Source of the DNA: Hemibagrus wyckioides
Lineage: Eukaryota; Chordata; Actinopteri; Siluriformes; Bagridae
Assembly: GCF_019097595.1 (NCBI RefSeq)
Contig: NC_080729.1
Coordinates: forward strand, 5,214,417 to 5,278,416
Length of the DNA: 64,000 nucleotides
Direction: 5' to 3'
Shown here: positions 1 to 13,066 of the stretch, in pieces
How the letters are laid out: every line of letters begins with the position of its first letter
Position numbering within the stretch: position 1 is the stretch's first letter
Made by a program: the position numbers and the translations under genes
Notes under the pieces: generated by a model
The model's database searches: none
Seen by the model: the letters and a program-made list of their open reading frames with translations, nothing else
What the model was told of the DNA's origin: nothing

Positions 1-893
1 ACTAAACACAAACACTAGACGCAAACACTAAACACAAACACTAGACGCAAACACTAAACACAAACACTAAACACAAACACTAAACACAAACACTAAACAC
101 AAACACCAAACACAAACACTAAACACAAACACTAAACACAAACACTAGACGCAAACACTAAACACAAACACTAAACACAAACACTAAACACAAACACTAA
201 ACACAAACACTAAACACAAACACTAAACACAAACACTAAACACAAACACTAGACGCAAACACTAAACACAAACACTAAACACAAACACAAACACTAAACA
301 CAAACACTAAACACAAACACTAAACACAAACACTAAACACAAACACTAAACACAAACACTAAACACAAACACCAAACACAAACACTAAACACAAACACTA
401 AACACAAACACTAAACACAAACACTAAACACAAACACTAAACACAAACACCAAACACAAACACTAAACACAAACACTAAACACAAACACTAAACACAAAC
501 ACTAGACGCAAACACTAAACACAAACACTAAACACAAACACCAAACACAAACACCAAACACAAACACTAAACACAAACACTAAACACAAACACTAAACAC
601 AAACACCAAACACAAACACCAAACACAAACACTAAACACAAACACTAAACACAAACACTAAACACAAACACCAAACACAAACACTAAACACAAACACCAA
701 ACACAAACACCAAACACAAACACTAAACACAAACACCAAACACAAACACCAAACACAAACACTAAACACAAACACTAAACACAAACACTAAACACAAACA
801 CTAAACACAAACACTAAACACAAACACTAAACACAAACACTAAACACAAACACTAAACACAAACACTAGACGCAAACACTAAACACAAACACT
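1..893. repeat. 13-bp tandem minisatellite, about 68 units
   Basis: Unit ACTAAACACAAAC, repeated almost without break from the first base. Two recurring variants are mixed in: ACTAGACGCAAAC and ACCAAACACAAAC. One unit near 283-295 is shortened. The array continues off the left edge of the window, so its full length is unknown. The strand is strongly skewed: G appears almost only in the GACGC variant. Confidence 0.97.
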
Positions 894-1984
<1,091 letters not shown>

Positions 1985-2158
1985 CAACATGTCCTGGCTC
2001 ACAGTCTCCACTCTAATTCCTCCCAAACATGTTCTGTTGGGTTGAGGTCAGGACTCTGTGAAGTTCCGCCACACCAAACTCACTCATTTATGTGTTTATG
2101 GTTCTTCCTTTGTGCAATATTAGGGAGGTGGTCATAATGTTATGGCTGATCAGTGTAT
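1985..2158 (-). mobile_element. Tc1/mariner-type element fragment
   Basis: On the minus strand this contains the Tc1 transposase end motif (translating roughly to SPDLNP..). It ends on the + strand in the inverted-repeat sequence GGTCATAATGTTATGGCTGA followed by TCAGTGTA, the same terminus as the copies at 47930, 49077, 52402 and 61371. It is truncated and non-coding. Confidence 0.7.
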
Positions 2159-2572
2159 AGAAAATGTATGAAAAAAGGTGCTTGGGAATTAAGATGATAT
2201 TTCACATGGCATTATATTAACACATCCTAATGTAAATTAGGATAGTGTGCATAATAATACAGTAATAAAGGCTTATAACAAAGATATAATAAAGATGTTT
2301 ACCATTAAAATCCAAACAAAACAAAAAGTGTGCAGAACAGGGAGTGTTACAATTATTCTACCCCTACATCTAGTAGATAAGCATTTGGGACACTGCTCCT
2401 TTTTCAATATATAATACATCGACTTTAGTGTGTGTGTGTGTGTGTGTGTGTGTTTGCATTTATGTTTGCTGTAAAATACACTCTCACTGTTTACCTAGGG
2501 TTGATGTAGGTGGTGTTTGTGCGTTTGAGTATGTGTGTGTAGTAGGATAGATTAATGGCAGTCCCAGAAATG

Positions 2573-2607
<35 letters not shown>

Positions 2608-2667
2608 CCAAGTATAGTGGGTCAGATTAATAGCAGTGCCAGGGCCGAGGGAATATGGGTGGTTTTA

Positions 2668-2702
<35 letters not shown>

Positions 2703-3208
2703 TGATAGCAGAGGGAATGTGTGCAATGTTCTGGCACTCCATCACGCCCCCCAGAGGCCAGTGTCACCGCTGCTAATGTGCTTCTTAATTACATTCGGTT
2801 TGCAAACTGCCATCACACACACACACACACACACACACAGAGACAGCTTCCACTAATATTTTAACAGCAGCTGAGGGCGAGAGGACTGAACTCTGTGTGT
2901 GTTAATGTTGACTGTGCTGTGAAATGGAGACATATAAATATGAGCCCACTGCTGAAGCCTGCGATCCAACCCCACATCCTCGCCAAAAATAAGTACACCC
3001 CCCTCCCCCTTAAGATTTTCACTGATGTTTTTTGCTGAAATATGTCTGATGGTCTGGGGACATTGCTGCATTTGAATTCTGGCCAGACAAAATCTCAAAA
3101 AAACAAAAGATTTCAAGGAAAAATATGTTTTTTCTCCAATAACACATTTTTAAGAAGCAATAAACAATGTAGAAATGTGTTTTCTGATTTTCTAACTATC
3201 TGACATTT
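2159..3208. other. Non-coding stretch with (TG)n tracts and one conserved-looking block
   Basis: (TG)n tracts at about 2429-2452, 2577-2604 and 2671-2698, and (CA)n at 2813-2838. 2730-2810 is repeat-free, with a CTCF-like motif near 2745-2760 and TTAATTA. No supported gene; the frame on the minus strand at 2853-3116 resembles nothing known. Confidence 0.7.
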
Positions 3209-3210
3209 AA

Positions 3211-3457
3211 GCTAAGTCGTCTTTATTCGTCACATATACATCACTGCACAGTGAAATTCTTTCTTCACATATCCCATCCTTTGTGGTTGGGGTCAGAGCC
3301 GCAGGGTCAGCCATGATACAGCGCCCCTGGAGCAGGGTGGGGTTAAGGGTCTTGTTCAAGGGTCCAACGGTGGCAGCTTGACGGTGCTGGGGCTTGAACC
3401 CCGATCTTCTGGTCAATGACCCAGAGCCTTAATCACTTGAGCTACCACTTTTTGCCC
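3211..3457 (-). repeat. tRNA-derived SINE-like repeat
   Basis: On the minus strand it starts with a tRNA-like head: an A-box-like TAGCTCAAGTGATTAAGG and a B-box-like GGGTTCAAGCCCC. A body including CCCTTGAACAAGACCCTTAA follows, and it ends in TGTGACGAATAAAG. The same head recurs at 8662-8820, 26060 and 53755, which marks it as a dispersed family and not a tRNA gene. Confidence 0.65.
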
Positions 3458-4495
3458 TCATTTAACACTTTTATTCAAGAGCACTATAAAACGTTTCACT
3501 GTGTAAACATGAAAATCATATCAGTATATTATCTAATAATATAATCAGTATATTAATTGATTAATTAATGGAATAAATAACTAGTTTTAAACATTCAGAG
3601 AATTCTATCCAATGTTTATTTTCTCTTTTTGTTCATTGTTCCAAATACTTTTGCAGCACTACAGCTCTGTCCTCTGGATCCGCTCACGAAATCTACAAAA
3701 CTGTGCTGCGACCTAAAACACACAGCAGGATTGAATCACTTCATGGAGTTGATTCTGAATCAGTTCACTTTTTCAGTGCAATGGAATTGAATCGTTTGGA
3801 GTTCGATCAGAATCATTAAGACCTTGTTTGAGACCGTCTTGCTCGGCTGCTCCCGGATCGGGCGGCTGCTGTGTTTTCACCTGCCTTAGGGATCACGTGA
3901 AAGAGGAAAATAAAATACACCAGGGATTGATTCAAACAGACTAATCACTACGTAAAGCCTTAAAGAGCCTAAATGATTCCTCTTGGTTAAGATTGAGATT
4001 GAGGTGCAGCATAGGATTAATAAACTGAAGTAATAATTATGTCTATGTCTATGGAAGGTCCGCACAAGGATAGTAAGACTAATGTGTGTGTGTGTGTGTG
4101 TGTGTGCGTGTGTATGTGTGTGTGTGTGTGTGTAATCACTGTAGTTATATTCATCAGTGTAACATTGGCGCTCATGAGGGATGAAGCTGTTAGCATTTGG
4201 TACAACAGCCATGAATCACACACACACACACACACACACACTGGCATCCCACCCTAAAACAAAAGATGGGGATGAAAAACACGGCAATTAAGTGATTTGA
4301 TTTCTACTTGGACTTTTCTATTCGTTTCTTTTTTTTTCTTCTTCGCTTTGCTTTAGAGGGACATTAGTGGCTTATTGGTTAGTATGCTTGCTGCACATCT
4401 CCAGGGTTTGCTCTTTTTACACAGAGTTTGTATTCTATCTGTGTTTTGGGGTTACCTGCTGGTAGTGCGATTTCCTTTTCTAGTTCAAAGATACA
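3458..4495. other. Non-coding stretch with (GT)n and a SINE-like scrap
   Basis: (GT)n at 4082-4133 and (AC)n at 4217-4241. A fragment near 4363-4430 (GTGGCTTATTGGTTAGTATG) resembles the tRNA-like head of the repeat at 28395-28716. The rest shows no gene signal. Confidence 0.55.
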
Positions 4496-4940
4496 TACAC
4501 CATGTTGCCAAAAGTTTTGGGACGTCTGCCTTTACTTACACATGAATGTAATATGGAGTTGGCTCGCCCTTTGCAGCTATAACAGCTTCAACTCTTCTGG
4601 GAAGGCTTTCCACTGATGTTGGACAAGAAGGTCTGGCTCAAAATCTCCGCTCTAATTTATCCCAAAGGTGTTGATGAGGTTGAGGTCAAGACTCTGTGCA
4701 GGTCAGTCAAATTCCTCCACATCAAACTCCCTCATCCATGTCTTTATAGACAGTTTGGGGAAGGGGTCATCCCCAAACTGTTCCCACAAAGCATGAAATT
4801 GACCAAAATGTCTTGGTTTGAAGCTGAAGCATTAAGAGTTCCTTTCACTGGAACTAAGAGGCTGAGCCCAACCCCTGAAAAACAACACCTGAATTCAATG
4901 ATTTGGAGGGATGTCCCAATACTTTTGGCAATATAGTGTA
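4496..4940 (-). mobile_element. Tc1/mariner-type non-autonomous copy (TGCCAAAAG family)
   Basis: Bounded by imperfect inverted termini TACACCATGTTGCCAAAAG and CTTTTGGCAATATAGTGTA. Read on the minus strand the interior has decayed Tc1 transposase 3'-end sequence. It has internal deletions and no intact frame. Other copies lie at 9005, 12553 and 22259. Confidence 0.82.
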
Positions 4941-5274
4941 TGTTAAAGGCTGGTTGGCATATCTGAACTGTGTGTGTGTGTGTGATTGTAGCATGTGAGG
5001 TCCCCCACCTTAAGCAATGAGTCCCCTGATTGTTATAAGTTTGGCAATGAGAAGCTTTTCATCAAAGGTTTTTGAATATTGTCAGTAAAGAAATTTTATT
5101 ATTTCCTAAATCACCTTGTATTTTCTCACTAATAAGATATTTTTCATCCTACATATTTGTTTTTTTTGATTTACCCTCTAACTTGCATCCTGATTGGCCA
5201 GGAGGTAAAAAAAAAAATGTAATATGTAATATGTGTGCTGGTGGTTGAGAAACCGTAAATGCAGCCTAAGTCAT
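4941..5274. other. AT-rich stretch without a gene
   Basis: A short (TG)n near 4971 and poly(A)/poly(T) runs near 5160 and 5206. Nothing else recognisable. Confidence 0.6.
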
Positions 5275-6279
5275 GTCCAGCTCCTGCAGGAATTGCCTCC
5301 GGTCTGTGTCCTAATCCATTAGGAGTTATGTCTGACTGCTGTTGTAGCTCAGTAGGTAGTTGTAATGTTTAACTCTGGAGTCTCCTCATTAGTGTTGTTA
5401 TTAATTACTTCTCATTTAACCTCTCATCTATGGTATGTGTCCTAATTCATTAATCCTGCATCACTGAACTGTATTCAAATGAATTAGTGATTGCGTCTGG
5501 GTCGTGTCCTAATTCTTTAGGGATGGTCTCTCGGTTGTATCCTAATTCAGTAGGAATTGTCATGTATTATTTTAGAAGAAATCATCTATCATTATCCTTT
5601 GGCAGTTGTCAGTGGAACTCGGTCTGGAACCCAGCTACATCCTAATCATGTGTGTGTGTGTGTGTGTGTGTGTGAACTTTATCCCTTCCTGTCCTTCTAC
5701 CCTTCATCTCTCTCTCTCCAGCTGTGTATCCTGTGCTGGTCGTGAGCTCTGCACATCTCAATCCATCTCGCTGTTCCCGTAGGCATCATGATTGTCGTAT
5801 GTGTGTGTGTGTGTATGTGTGTGTGTGTATGTGTGTGTGTGTGTGTGTGTGTGTCTGTCTGTCTGTCTGTCCATCAAGGCATGGAGAGATGAAGGCAGCA
5901 AGGAGATCACTGCAGGATGCCTAGCAAACACACACACACACACCAAGAAATGACATCATCACCATCGCCTAGACAATTATGAAGACAGAGCATGGAGCAG
6001 GGAGTGAACAGACATTTAAAATGATCTTTGGGACGTGTCCTATTCCAGTAATAATTACTCCTGGGTTGTGTTCTATTCCATTAAGAATTGTCTTTGTTCA
6101 TGGAAATCTACCGCCCAAGATGGCTGCCCTAAAAGCAAAAAGCATTTCTGATTATAGAGGTGCATCTTGAATCTCATTAATATCTCAATCTCTGTCCTTA
6201 AGGGGTTTTCTCCCACTTTTCTCAGAAAACACACTGGCTGGTGAACTGGTGACTTCAGGAAGTGTAAACGAGTGAGTGA

Positions 6280-6313
<34 letters not shown>

Positions 6314-6890
6314 TGCCCTGTAATGGGTGTATTCTTGCCTCACTTAAAAAAAATAAATTTTAGGGCATGTCCTAATCCAGTGAAAATAATCTCTGGGTTG
6401 TTTTCTGGTTCTAGCAACAACTGTATTTGGGTTGTATCTGGGAGTCAGCTGTGTGTCCTATAGTACAGGTGTGTCCTAACCTGGTGTAAGTTGTCTAAGT
6501 AGTGTGTCCTAATCTAATTCATTCTAATTCTAATCTAAATTCTAAATTGTCTATTTTGTTCTAGCAAGAATCATCTCCAGGCCTTGTCCTATTCCAATAA
6601 GCAGTCTCTGGGCCATGTCACATTGTACTTAGTACAGTCTCTGCGCCATGTCCTATTCCCCTAAACACTCTCTGGGCCATATCCCATTCCACTAAAAATA
6701 GTCTCTGGGTCATATCCTATTCCACTATATATTGTCTCTGGACCATGTCCTAGTCCACTAAACACTCTCTGGGCCATGTCCCATTCCACTAAATGTAGCC
6801 TATGAGCTACATCTTGTTCCACTAAATATAGTCTCTGCTCCATGTCCTATTTCACTAAACACTTTCTGGACTATGTCCAAATCAAGTAAG
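5275..6890. repeat. Degenerate minisatellite built on a TGTCCTATTCCA-type core, interrupted by (TG)n
   Basis: The phrase 'TGTCCTAATYCA..TAGGAAT' recurs every few dozen bases from about 5300. It becomes a clear tandem array at about 6556-6890, with units of roughly 31-40 bp such as TCTCTGGGCCATGTCC plus ATTCCACTAAA. (TG)n or (CA)n tracts interrupt at 5649-5674, 5801-5855 and 6284-6312, with (CTGT)n at 5853-5871. Frames here are repeat translations. Confidence 0.75.
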
Positions 6891-6945
6891 AAATGTCTTG
6901 GGACCATGTGATAAACAGAAATTGGCCCGTCTGTATTCTGATGGA

Positions 6946-6949
<4 letters not shown>

Positions 6950-6988
<39 letters not shown>
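6950..6988. repeat. (GA)n microsatellite
   Basis: About 19 GA dinucleotides without interruption up to a final GGGAG. Confidence 0.95.
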
Positions 6989-6991
<3 letters not shown>

Positions 6992-8661
6992 AAGAAATGT
7001 TAAAAAATGAAGACAGACCATGGACGTGTTTGTTCTTCTCCTCTCTTACTCTGCTGTGGATGCTGTGGATGGCACGCCGTCACCATGGCGACAGTGGTGG
7101 TTGAGCCCTATGTATGACAACGGTAGCCATAAAGCATCTTCAGAAGGATGTGTGTGTGTGAAATTAAAAAGCATAAACCTGCTTCCTGTTCTTAATATGT
7201 CACTTAACAAACCCAGGATAAGATGACATAATTGCCTAATCACGATAAATCCAGATGTGTTCGTTTGGCTCTTCGAATACGTTGAAAAAACACACATTCT
7301 TGTGTTAATGTAAAAGCTAATGTAAAAGCTATTGACATTTGTAGAGACCATTAAAAAAAAGCTTTTTTCTTTCTGCCACATATTCTAGTGATCCTTAATG
7401 TTAAACAGGAAATCACAAACAATAACGCTTTCATAAGATTTAGCTGACTTTGCTGTTTATAATCATTTTATTACAGTATTTTTCAAATGCTAACCATTGC
7501 AGCACCAAATACAATGGACAAATATCATGGCATGTCATGTCAAATGGTCAACAATCCATTCTAGCTAACTCCAAAAACACAATGCTTCCCGTTCCATAGC
7601 TAGTATATCAGCTAATACAACTTTAGCATCAGTTTAGACCCAGATCTATTCCTGAACTCTGATGGAAATAAATATAAAAGCCTAAACTAGCTACGAAAAT
7701 CAGCTCATTTTAGAGTTAGCAAACAGGAAAAGTGGGACGAATCCTAAAATCTTCTCACTGTCCAAATTATTATCTCAATTTAATTCTTATCTTGCTGGGT
7801 CACTACAGCTTATGGAATGTTTTTTTAAGCTGCTAAATGACTACATTTTAATGTTTTTTTATTAATTATTATTTTAGCCTGAAACATAACAAAATAAGAG
7901 TCTAGATACTTTCTAAATAGACTGTACACTATATGTTTGACCTAAGAAGCCATTTAAAGCATCTCATTATGTTTGGTAGTTAATCCATAATATCGTCCAT
8001 CGTCCTCTCTATCTCTGATATGAGGACGTTTCCAGGTTCTTACAGTTAGTTCATCCGAGTCCAAAGGAATATTCATGACTCTCTTGATGCCTTTACCAAC
8101 AACTCTCCTTTTAACTAAAGACTAGACTTGATAGAAAGCCTGGATGTTATGGCTAAGTTAAAGTTCAGACTTCCACTTGTTTCTGTCTCAACTTAAGTGT
8201 ATGGGTAATATCTTTAATGTAACAAAGAGCTCTCTAATAAATTATGAACGAAGCTACATTTCATCACACACACACACACACACTGACACACACTAGAATC
8301 CCTGTAGATCGCTTGTCCTCTTTAATTATTAGTGAGCTCCTTATTCGTCTCAGCACTTTGTAATGATGGGGTGATTAATTAATGAGAGGGAAAGAGATGC
8401 TCTGCCTTGTTGCCTTATAGGATTTCTATACTCAACCCCAAAGACTTCAGCGGACATGTTCAGGCTTCGTGTTTAAAATTTCAGCCCTGGTATTTTACTA
8501 GTATGCTGTGGTATGATGGTCGATGCTCAATTTAGGGAAAAGCAAGAAGCACTGTCAGTGTCCATAACCTTTGGTAAGACTACACGAAGAACTTGACTTG
8601 GGTTCACCCCTGGGTCTTAACCTGATATCAGTTAGTCCTGGTCTTGGGTTTGTCAGTGGTG
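6989..8661. other. Non-coding, low-repeat stretch
   Basis: Mostly AT-rich unique sequence with one (CA)n at 8264-8290. A TAAT-rich block at 8310-8400 looks like a possible conserved element. Frames of 60-110 codons at 7046-7381 (-) and 7020-7226 (+) lack recognisable domains and splice context. Confidence 0.6.
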
Positions 8662-8820
8662 GTCTGGCATTTGACAGATGCCCTTATCCAAAGCAACTTA
8701 CATTTTATCTTTATATACAACTGAGCAATTCAGGGTTAAGGACTTTGCTCAGGGGCCCATCAGTGGCAGCTTGATGGACCTGGGATTCTGATCAGTAGTC
8801 CAACACTTTAACCACTAAGC
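8662..8820 (-). repeat. tRNA-derived SINE-like repeat
   Basis: On the minus strand: GCTTAGTGGTTAAAGTGTTG (A-box-like), then a decayed B-box region, and a tail matching AGTTGCTTTGGATAAGGGCA, a common tail of fish tRNA-type SINEs. Decayed, non-coding. Confidence 0.65.
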
Positions 8821-8847
8821 ACTCATGAATAATGAATGAAACACATG

Positions 8848-9004
8848 GGCAGTTGTAGCTCAGTAGATCAGACCTCTGATTGGACGGTCGTGAGTTCAAA
8901 TCCCAGCACCATCAAGCTGCAGCTGCTTGGCTCTTGAGAACCTGCAACTTCTCAGGTAGAGATAATAGAAGGCCCTCTTAATAACGGTGTCTGTTAAATG
9001 CTCT
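8848..9004 (+). repeat. tRNA-derived SINE-like repeat, 3' end cut
   Basis: The head AGTTGTAGCTCAGTAGATCA and B-box-like GAGTTCAAATCCC are tRNA-like, and the body ends GTGTCTGTTAAATGCTC. It abuts the Tc1-like copy at 9005. The absence of a foldable tRNA acceptor stem argues against a real tRNA gene. Confidence 0.62.
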
Positions 9005-9392
9005 TGAATTCAGGTGTTGTTTTTCAGGCGTTGGGCTCGGCCCCTTAGTTCCAGTAAAAGGAACTCTTAATGCTTCAGCTTCATACCAAGATATTTTGGA
9101 CAATTTCATGCTCCCAACTTTGTGGGAACAGTTTGGGGATGACCCCTCCCTGTTAGAACATGACTCCACACCAGTGCACAAAGCAAGGTCCATAAAGACA
9201 TGGATGAGTGAGTTTGGTGTGGAGGAACTTACACAGACTCCTGACCTCAACCTGATACAACACCTTTGGGATGAATTAGAGCAGAGATTGCGAGTCAGAC
9301 CTTCTCATCCTTCTCATTGGTGTGGGCCAACTCCATGTTACATTCATGTGCATGTAAAAGCAGACGTCCCAAAACTTTTGGCAATATAGTGT
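9005..9392 (+). mobile_element. Tc1/mariner-type non-autonomous copy, 5' truncated
   Basis: The plus-strand frame still reads MLPTLWEQFGDDPSL, HDSTPVHKARSIKTWMSEFG and DLNLIQHLWDELEQRL. That is the Tc1 DDE catalytic end with the second Asp and the final Glu context visible. It terminates in CTTTTGGCAATATAGTGTG. The left inverted repeat and most of the transposase are missing. Confidence 0.85.
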
Positions 9393-10743
9393 GTGTTCAG
9401 TTCTCTGAGAGGGGTTGAATTCATGACCCACATATACACTCACTTTGGTCGACATGTAATAGAATAGATTTGGTCTAATCCCATTTCAATATGTATTAAT
9501 TGTGCGCCCTCAAAGAACACACACACACACACACCTCCACTGGTGCTGCAAGTGCACACTCATGTGATGCAAACTTAGTTATGGGAAGTTGATGAGGGCA
9601 TGCTGAAAAGAGGCAGCTATATTTAACACATCCTGAGAGGTTTGCTCATTAACACCTAGTCATGTAGCAAAGAAATGATCACTTACAGTTAATGTGTGTG
9701 TGTGTGTGTGTGGATAGAGAAGAAAGAGACAGAGACTTATTGTGCCACAGTTTGACTTTATACATATACATATATATATATATATATACATACAGAATAG
9801 ACTTGCTGTGTGTGTGTGTGTGTGTGTGTGTGTATAGGTGTTAATTGGGGGTGAAAGAGCAGCGAGCAGTGTTGATGTGTGGACACACTGTGCCAGAGTG
9901 TGAAGAAGCCTCAGGATAAAATGTCACAAGACTGGGAAAGAACACACACACACACACACACAGGCTCACCATCTGCTAACAGTCGAGCTTTATTATTATC
10001 TACTCACTTCTCTGCTGTATCATTTGTTTCTGAAAGAAAAACAGTGAATTCCACCAAACAAGCCAAAGCGGTCAACAAACACTGGACGGAAGCCAACAGC
10101 CACCAATCAGCTTGAAGTCTTTTCCGAAAAACTCCATTTTTGCCGAATATGGTCCTATTATTTGAATACATTTTCACTCATTAGTTAGCTCTAACCTATG
10201 ATATCCCCGCTAGCATGTGCATCCTCTTCCTCATTTGCATTATAGAGAAGGATATCACACTCATCAATAAGCTATCGGCTATCTGCCCTCTTCCACATAC
10301 CTGAGCTCACAGATGCCCATAATTGGTAAATGTGTTGCTGTTTGGAAATTGATGAGTAATGTTGTTAGCATGCCTCCAGCCAGCTAAGTGTGCTAAGTGA
10401 TCTATATTTACCTCAGTAGTCAGTGCGACAGATTTATAAGCGAACATTTGTATGTATTTATGTATTTGTATGCATTTGTATTTTTCATTTATCTCACATT
10501 AACTGTAAGCACTTGTATATCTGGTGTGTAATTTAAAAGTCTTCTTTGTTTACTGTTGGAGATATTCCGAGCAGGAATTCCAGGTTCCGAAAAGGGGCAC
10601 GTTCCTCATCAGTGTCAGAAATATTTAGTAGAACGCATCATATCTCAGTAGAGACGTTTGTGCATATAATGACTTTTTATCACACTTGCAGTATCAATAA
10701 GCAGAAAGAGACTGTGGAAGAAAAAGAGAAAAAGACTCAAACA

Positions 10744-10785
<42 letters not shown>

Positions 10786-12552
10786 TTAATATCTGCTGCA
10801 AAAACAGAGCATGTCTTCCTTTGCTTATCTTCATTCCTGATACCTTTTTCTCTAAAATCTCTTTTCCCCTCATCTCTTCCCTCTTCTTCTGTATTCCTCT
10901 CTTCTCTTCTTTTTTGCTTACCTCGGCGTCACTTATCATTTCTTCTTTCCTCTTCCCGCTCCTCTTTTCCTTATTTTCTTTTTCCCGTCTTGGTTTTGTG
11001 CTTTCCTCTCATTTTGCTCCGTTCTCATCTTCTCTTGTTATGTCTTATATTCTTTCTTCTTCTTCTTTTTTTCGATCTTCTTTGATTCACCTATCTTTTC
11101 ATCTCTTCTGTTTCCTACTGTAATAAATTATCCTTTGACATGTTCGCGAGTCCCACCGCTGCTCATTACACACACACACACACTGACACACACACACACA
11201 CACACACCAAGAGGTTTAATGCTATACATGTGGGCTATTCCACAGAGATATGTTACATGTTTATACCAAATCCTTAACTTTAGGATTACTCTCAATAACT
11301 AAAACTAAAATGAATGATCTTCTTTATATTTCCATTTATTTTATGTAAATCTTCATGAACATCCAACAAATTTTTACGATTTGCATTGCTGGTCAGAATG
11401 TGTACTATATGAACGTATAAATTCCTGTTAGCGTTTACGCTATAGATCCTTTTTGTGCCACGATTACCTCACAGCGCTAGCTGGAGGCAAAACAAAGGGA
11501 AAACTGGAGATGACCGATACAAACCAGTACAGAGTCGGTCATCTTGTTGTGTTGTTGGGTGACAGAATGGAGTACAGGCTCCAATTTGAAGTTTTATCGC
11601 ATACCTGCTGCCACTGCCGGACAAAAAAAACAACAGCTGTGGCTAAACAGTAAGTTAGCTAACTGGTAGCTAACAACCGGAGACTAAACAAAGGAAACTG
11701 TTTGTGTCATCTCCCTTTCTACAGTTGCCAGATAGTCGTAGATGTCAGGTCACTCAACCGGTCAACTCATCCTGTCACATGGTCCATCTATCGAAGAAAA
11801 ACATCACAATATTTACTAACAGAAAAAGTGTCTATAGCAGCTATAATCTGTCAGTCCATTACGGTCTCCTTTTTTTTTGTCTCCTGAATAAAAAATGTAG
11901 CATGTCACGTTACCAAGAAACCAACTACATAGTCATCCATCCTGAAGTGTTGGGAAACTTAACATAACAGCTTTACCTCTTACTGCTGAACTACCAAAAA
12001 ATTGAGACTCCTTCCAAAAAGTTGCTAACCAATTTCACACATTTCTTAATTCATTAATGTTGAACACCCACTAAATCCTTTAAGTCCCTATGTTGGTTGT
12101 TATTATAGAAACGATACTGTATTAGAACGACACATTAATATAAACCTGTCTGTGATTTAAATTACAGCTGAACCCATGGTCCGAGACTGATGACGTGGAA
12201 AATGATGTGGTGGTCACCTTTTTGAAGTACAATGGAACCTCAGCATATGAATGTCCTCCCTTAAGAATTTTCACCTTAAGAAATGAAATTTTGCAAGGAA
12301 TTTGCATCAGCATTTTCGTCAACCGAACGAACCCCGGCTAAGTTACATGTATGTCCAGGACCCGTTCAAAACTTGTTAGTGTCGGTGGAAAGCCAAGCTA
12401 AGCAAGTTTACAAATTTTACGATTTAGTCAGCTAAAGCTGTTTCAAAAGAGCCAACCCACGATACCAGCGTTGCCTTCGGCATGTGTTCAAAAGCTAGGT
12501 GATTTTTCAGGCATTTTCTTGTTGACAGATTGGTGGCATGGGTGGTCTGTTC
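9393..12552. other. Non-coding stretch with microsatellites and a pyrimidine-rich tract
   Basis: (AC)n at 9512-9532, (TG)n at 9695-9712, (TA)n at 9764-9788, (TG)n at 9808-9832, (AC)n at 9941-9961, (GA)n at 10747-10783 and (AC)n at 11166-11206. 10820-11120 is strongly C/T-biased on the plus strand and supports a 179-codon frame (10546-11085) that is low-complexity and not a gene. 11210-12550 shows nothing recognisable. Confidence 0.65.
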
Positions 12553-13066
12553 TACACTATATTGCCAAAGGTTTTGGGACACCCCTCCAAATCATTGAAT
12601 TCAGGTGTTGTTTTTCAGGGGTTGGGCTCGGCCCCTTAGTTCCAGTAAAAGGAACTCTTAATGGTTCAGCTTCATACCAAGACATTTTGGACAATTTCAT
12701 GCTCCCAACTTTGTGGGAACAGTTTGGGGATGACCCCTTCCTGTTCCAACATGACTGCACACCAGTGCACAAAGCAAGGTCCATAAAGACATGGATGAGC
12801 GAGTTTGGTGTGGAGGAACTTGACTGACCTCAACCTGATAGAACACCTTTGGGATGAATTAGAGCGGAGAGTGCGAGCCAGACCTTCTCGTCCAACATCA
12901 GTGCCTGACCTCACAAATCCACTTCTAGAGGAACGGTCAAAAATTCCCCTAAACACATTCCTTAACCTTGTGGAAAGCCTTCCTGAAGCTGTTATAGCTG
13001 CAAAGGGCAGGACAACTCCATATTACATTCATGTAAAGGCAGATGTTACAAATCCTTTGGCAAAAT
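12553..13066 (+). mobile_element. Tc1/mariner-type non-autonomous copy, most complete of its family here
   Basis: The left terminus TACACTATATTGCCAAAGG and a decayed right terminus (CCTTTGGCAAAATACTT) bracket about 514 bp. The interior translates to MLPTLWEQFGDDPFLFQHD, then in a shifted frame DLNLIEHLWDELERR, SVPDLTNPLLEE and ESLPEAVIAAKG. This is the C-terminal half of a Tc1 transposase broken by a frameshift and an 11-14-bp loss after VEELD. The N-terminal DNA-binding half is absent. Confidence 0.88.

Noticed and set aside
1..893. CRISPR array or telomere
   Set aside because: Units are contiguous 13-mers without spacers, and the sequence is not TTAGGG; this is eukaryotic DNA.
10546..11085. 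179-codon frame as a gene
   Set aside because: Ser/Leu/Phe-rich low-complexity reading of a C/T-biased tract plus a (GA)n repeat.
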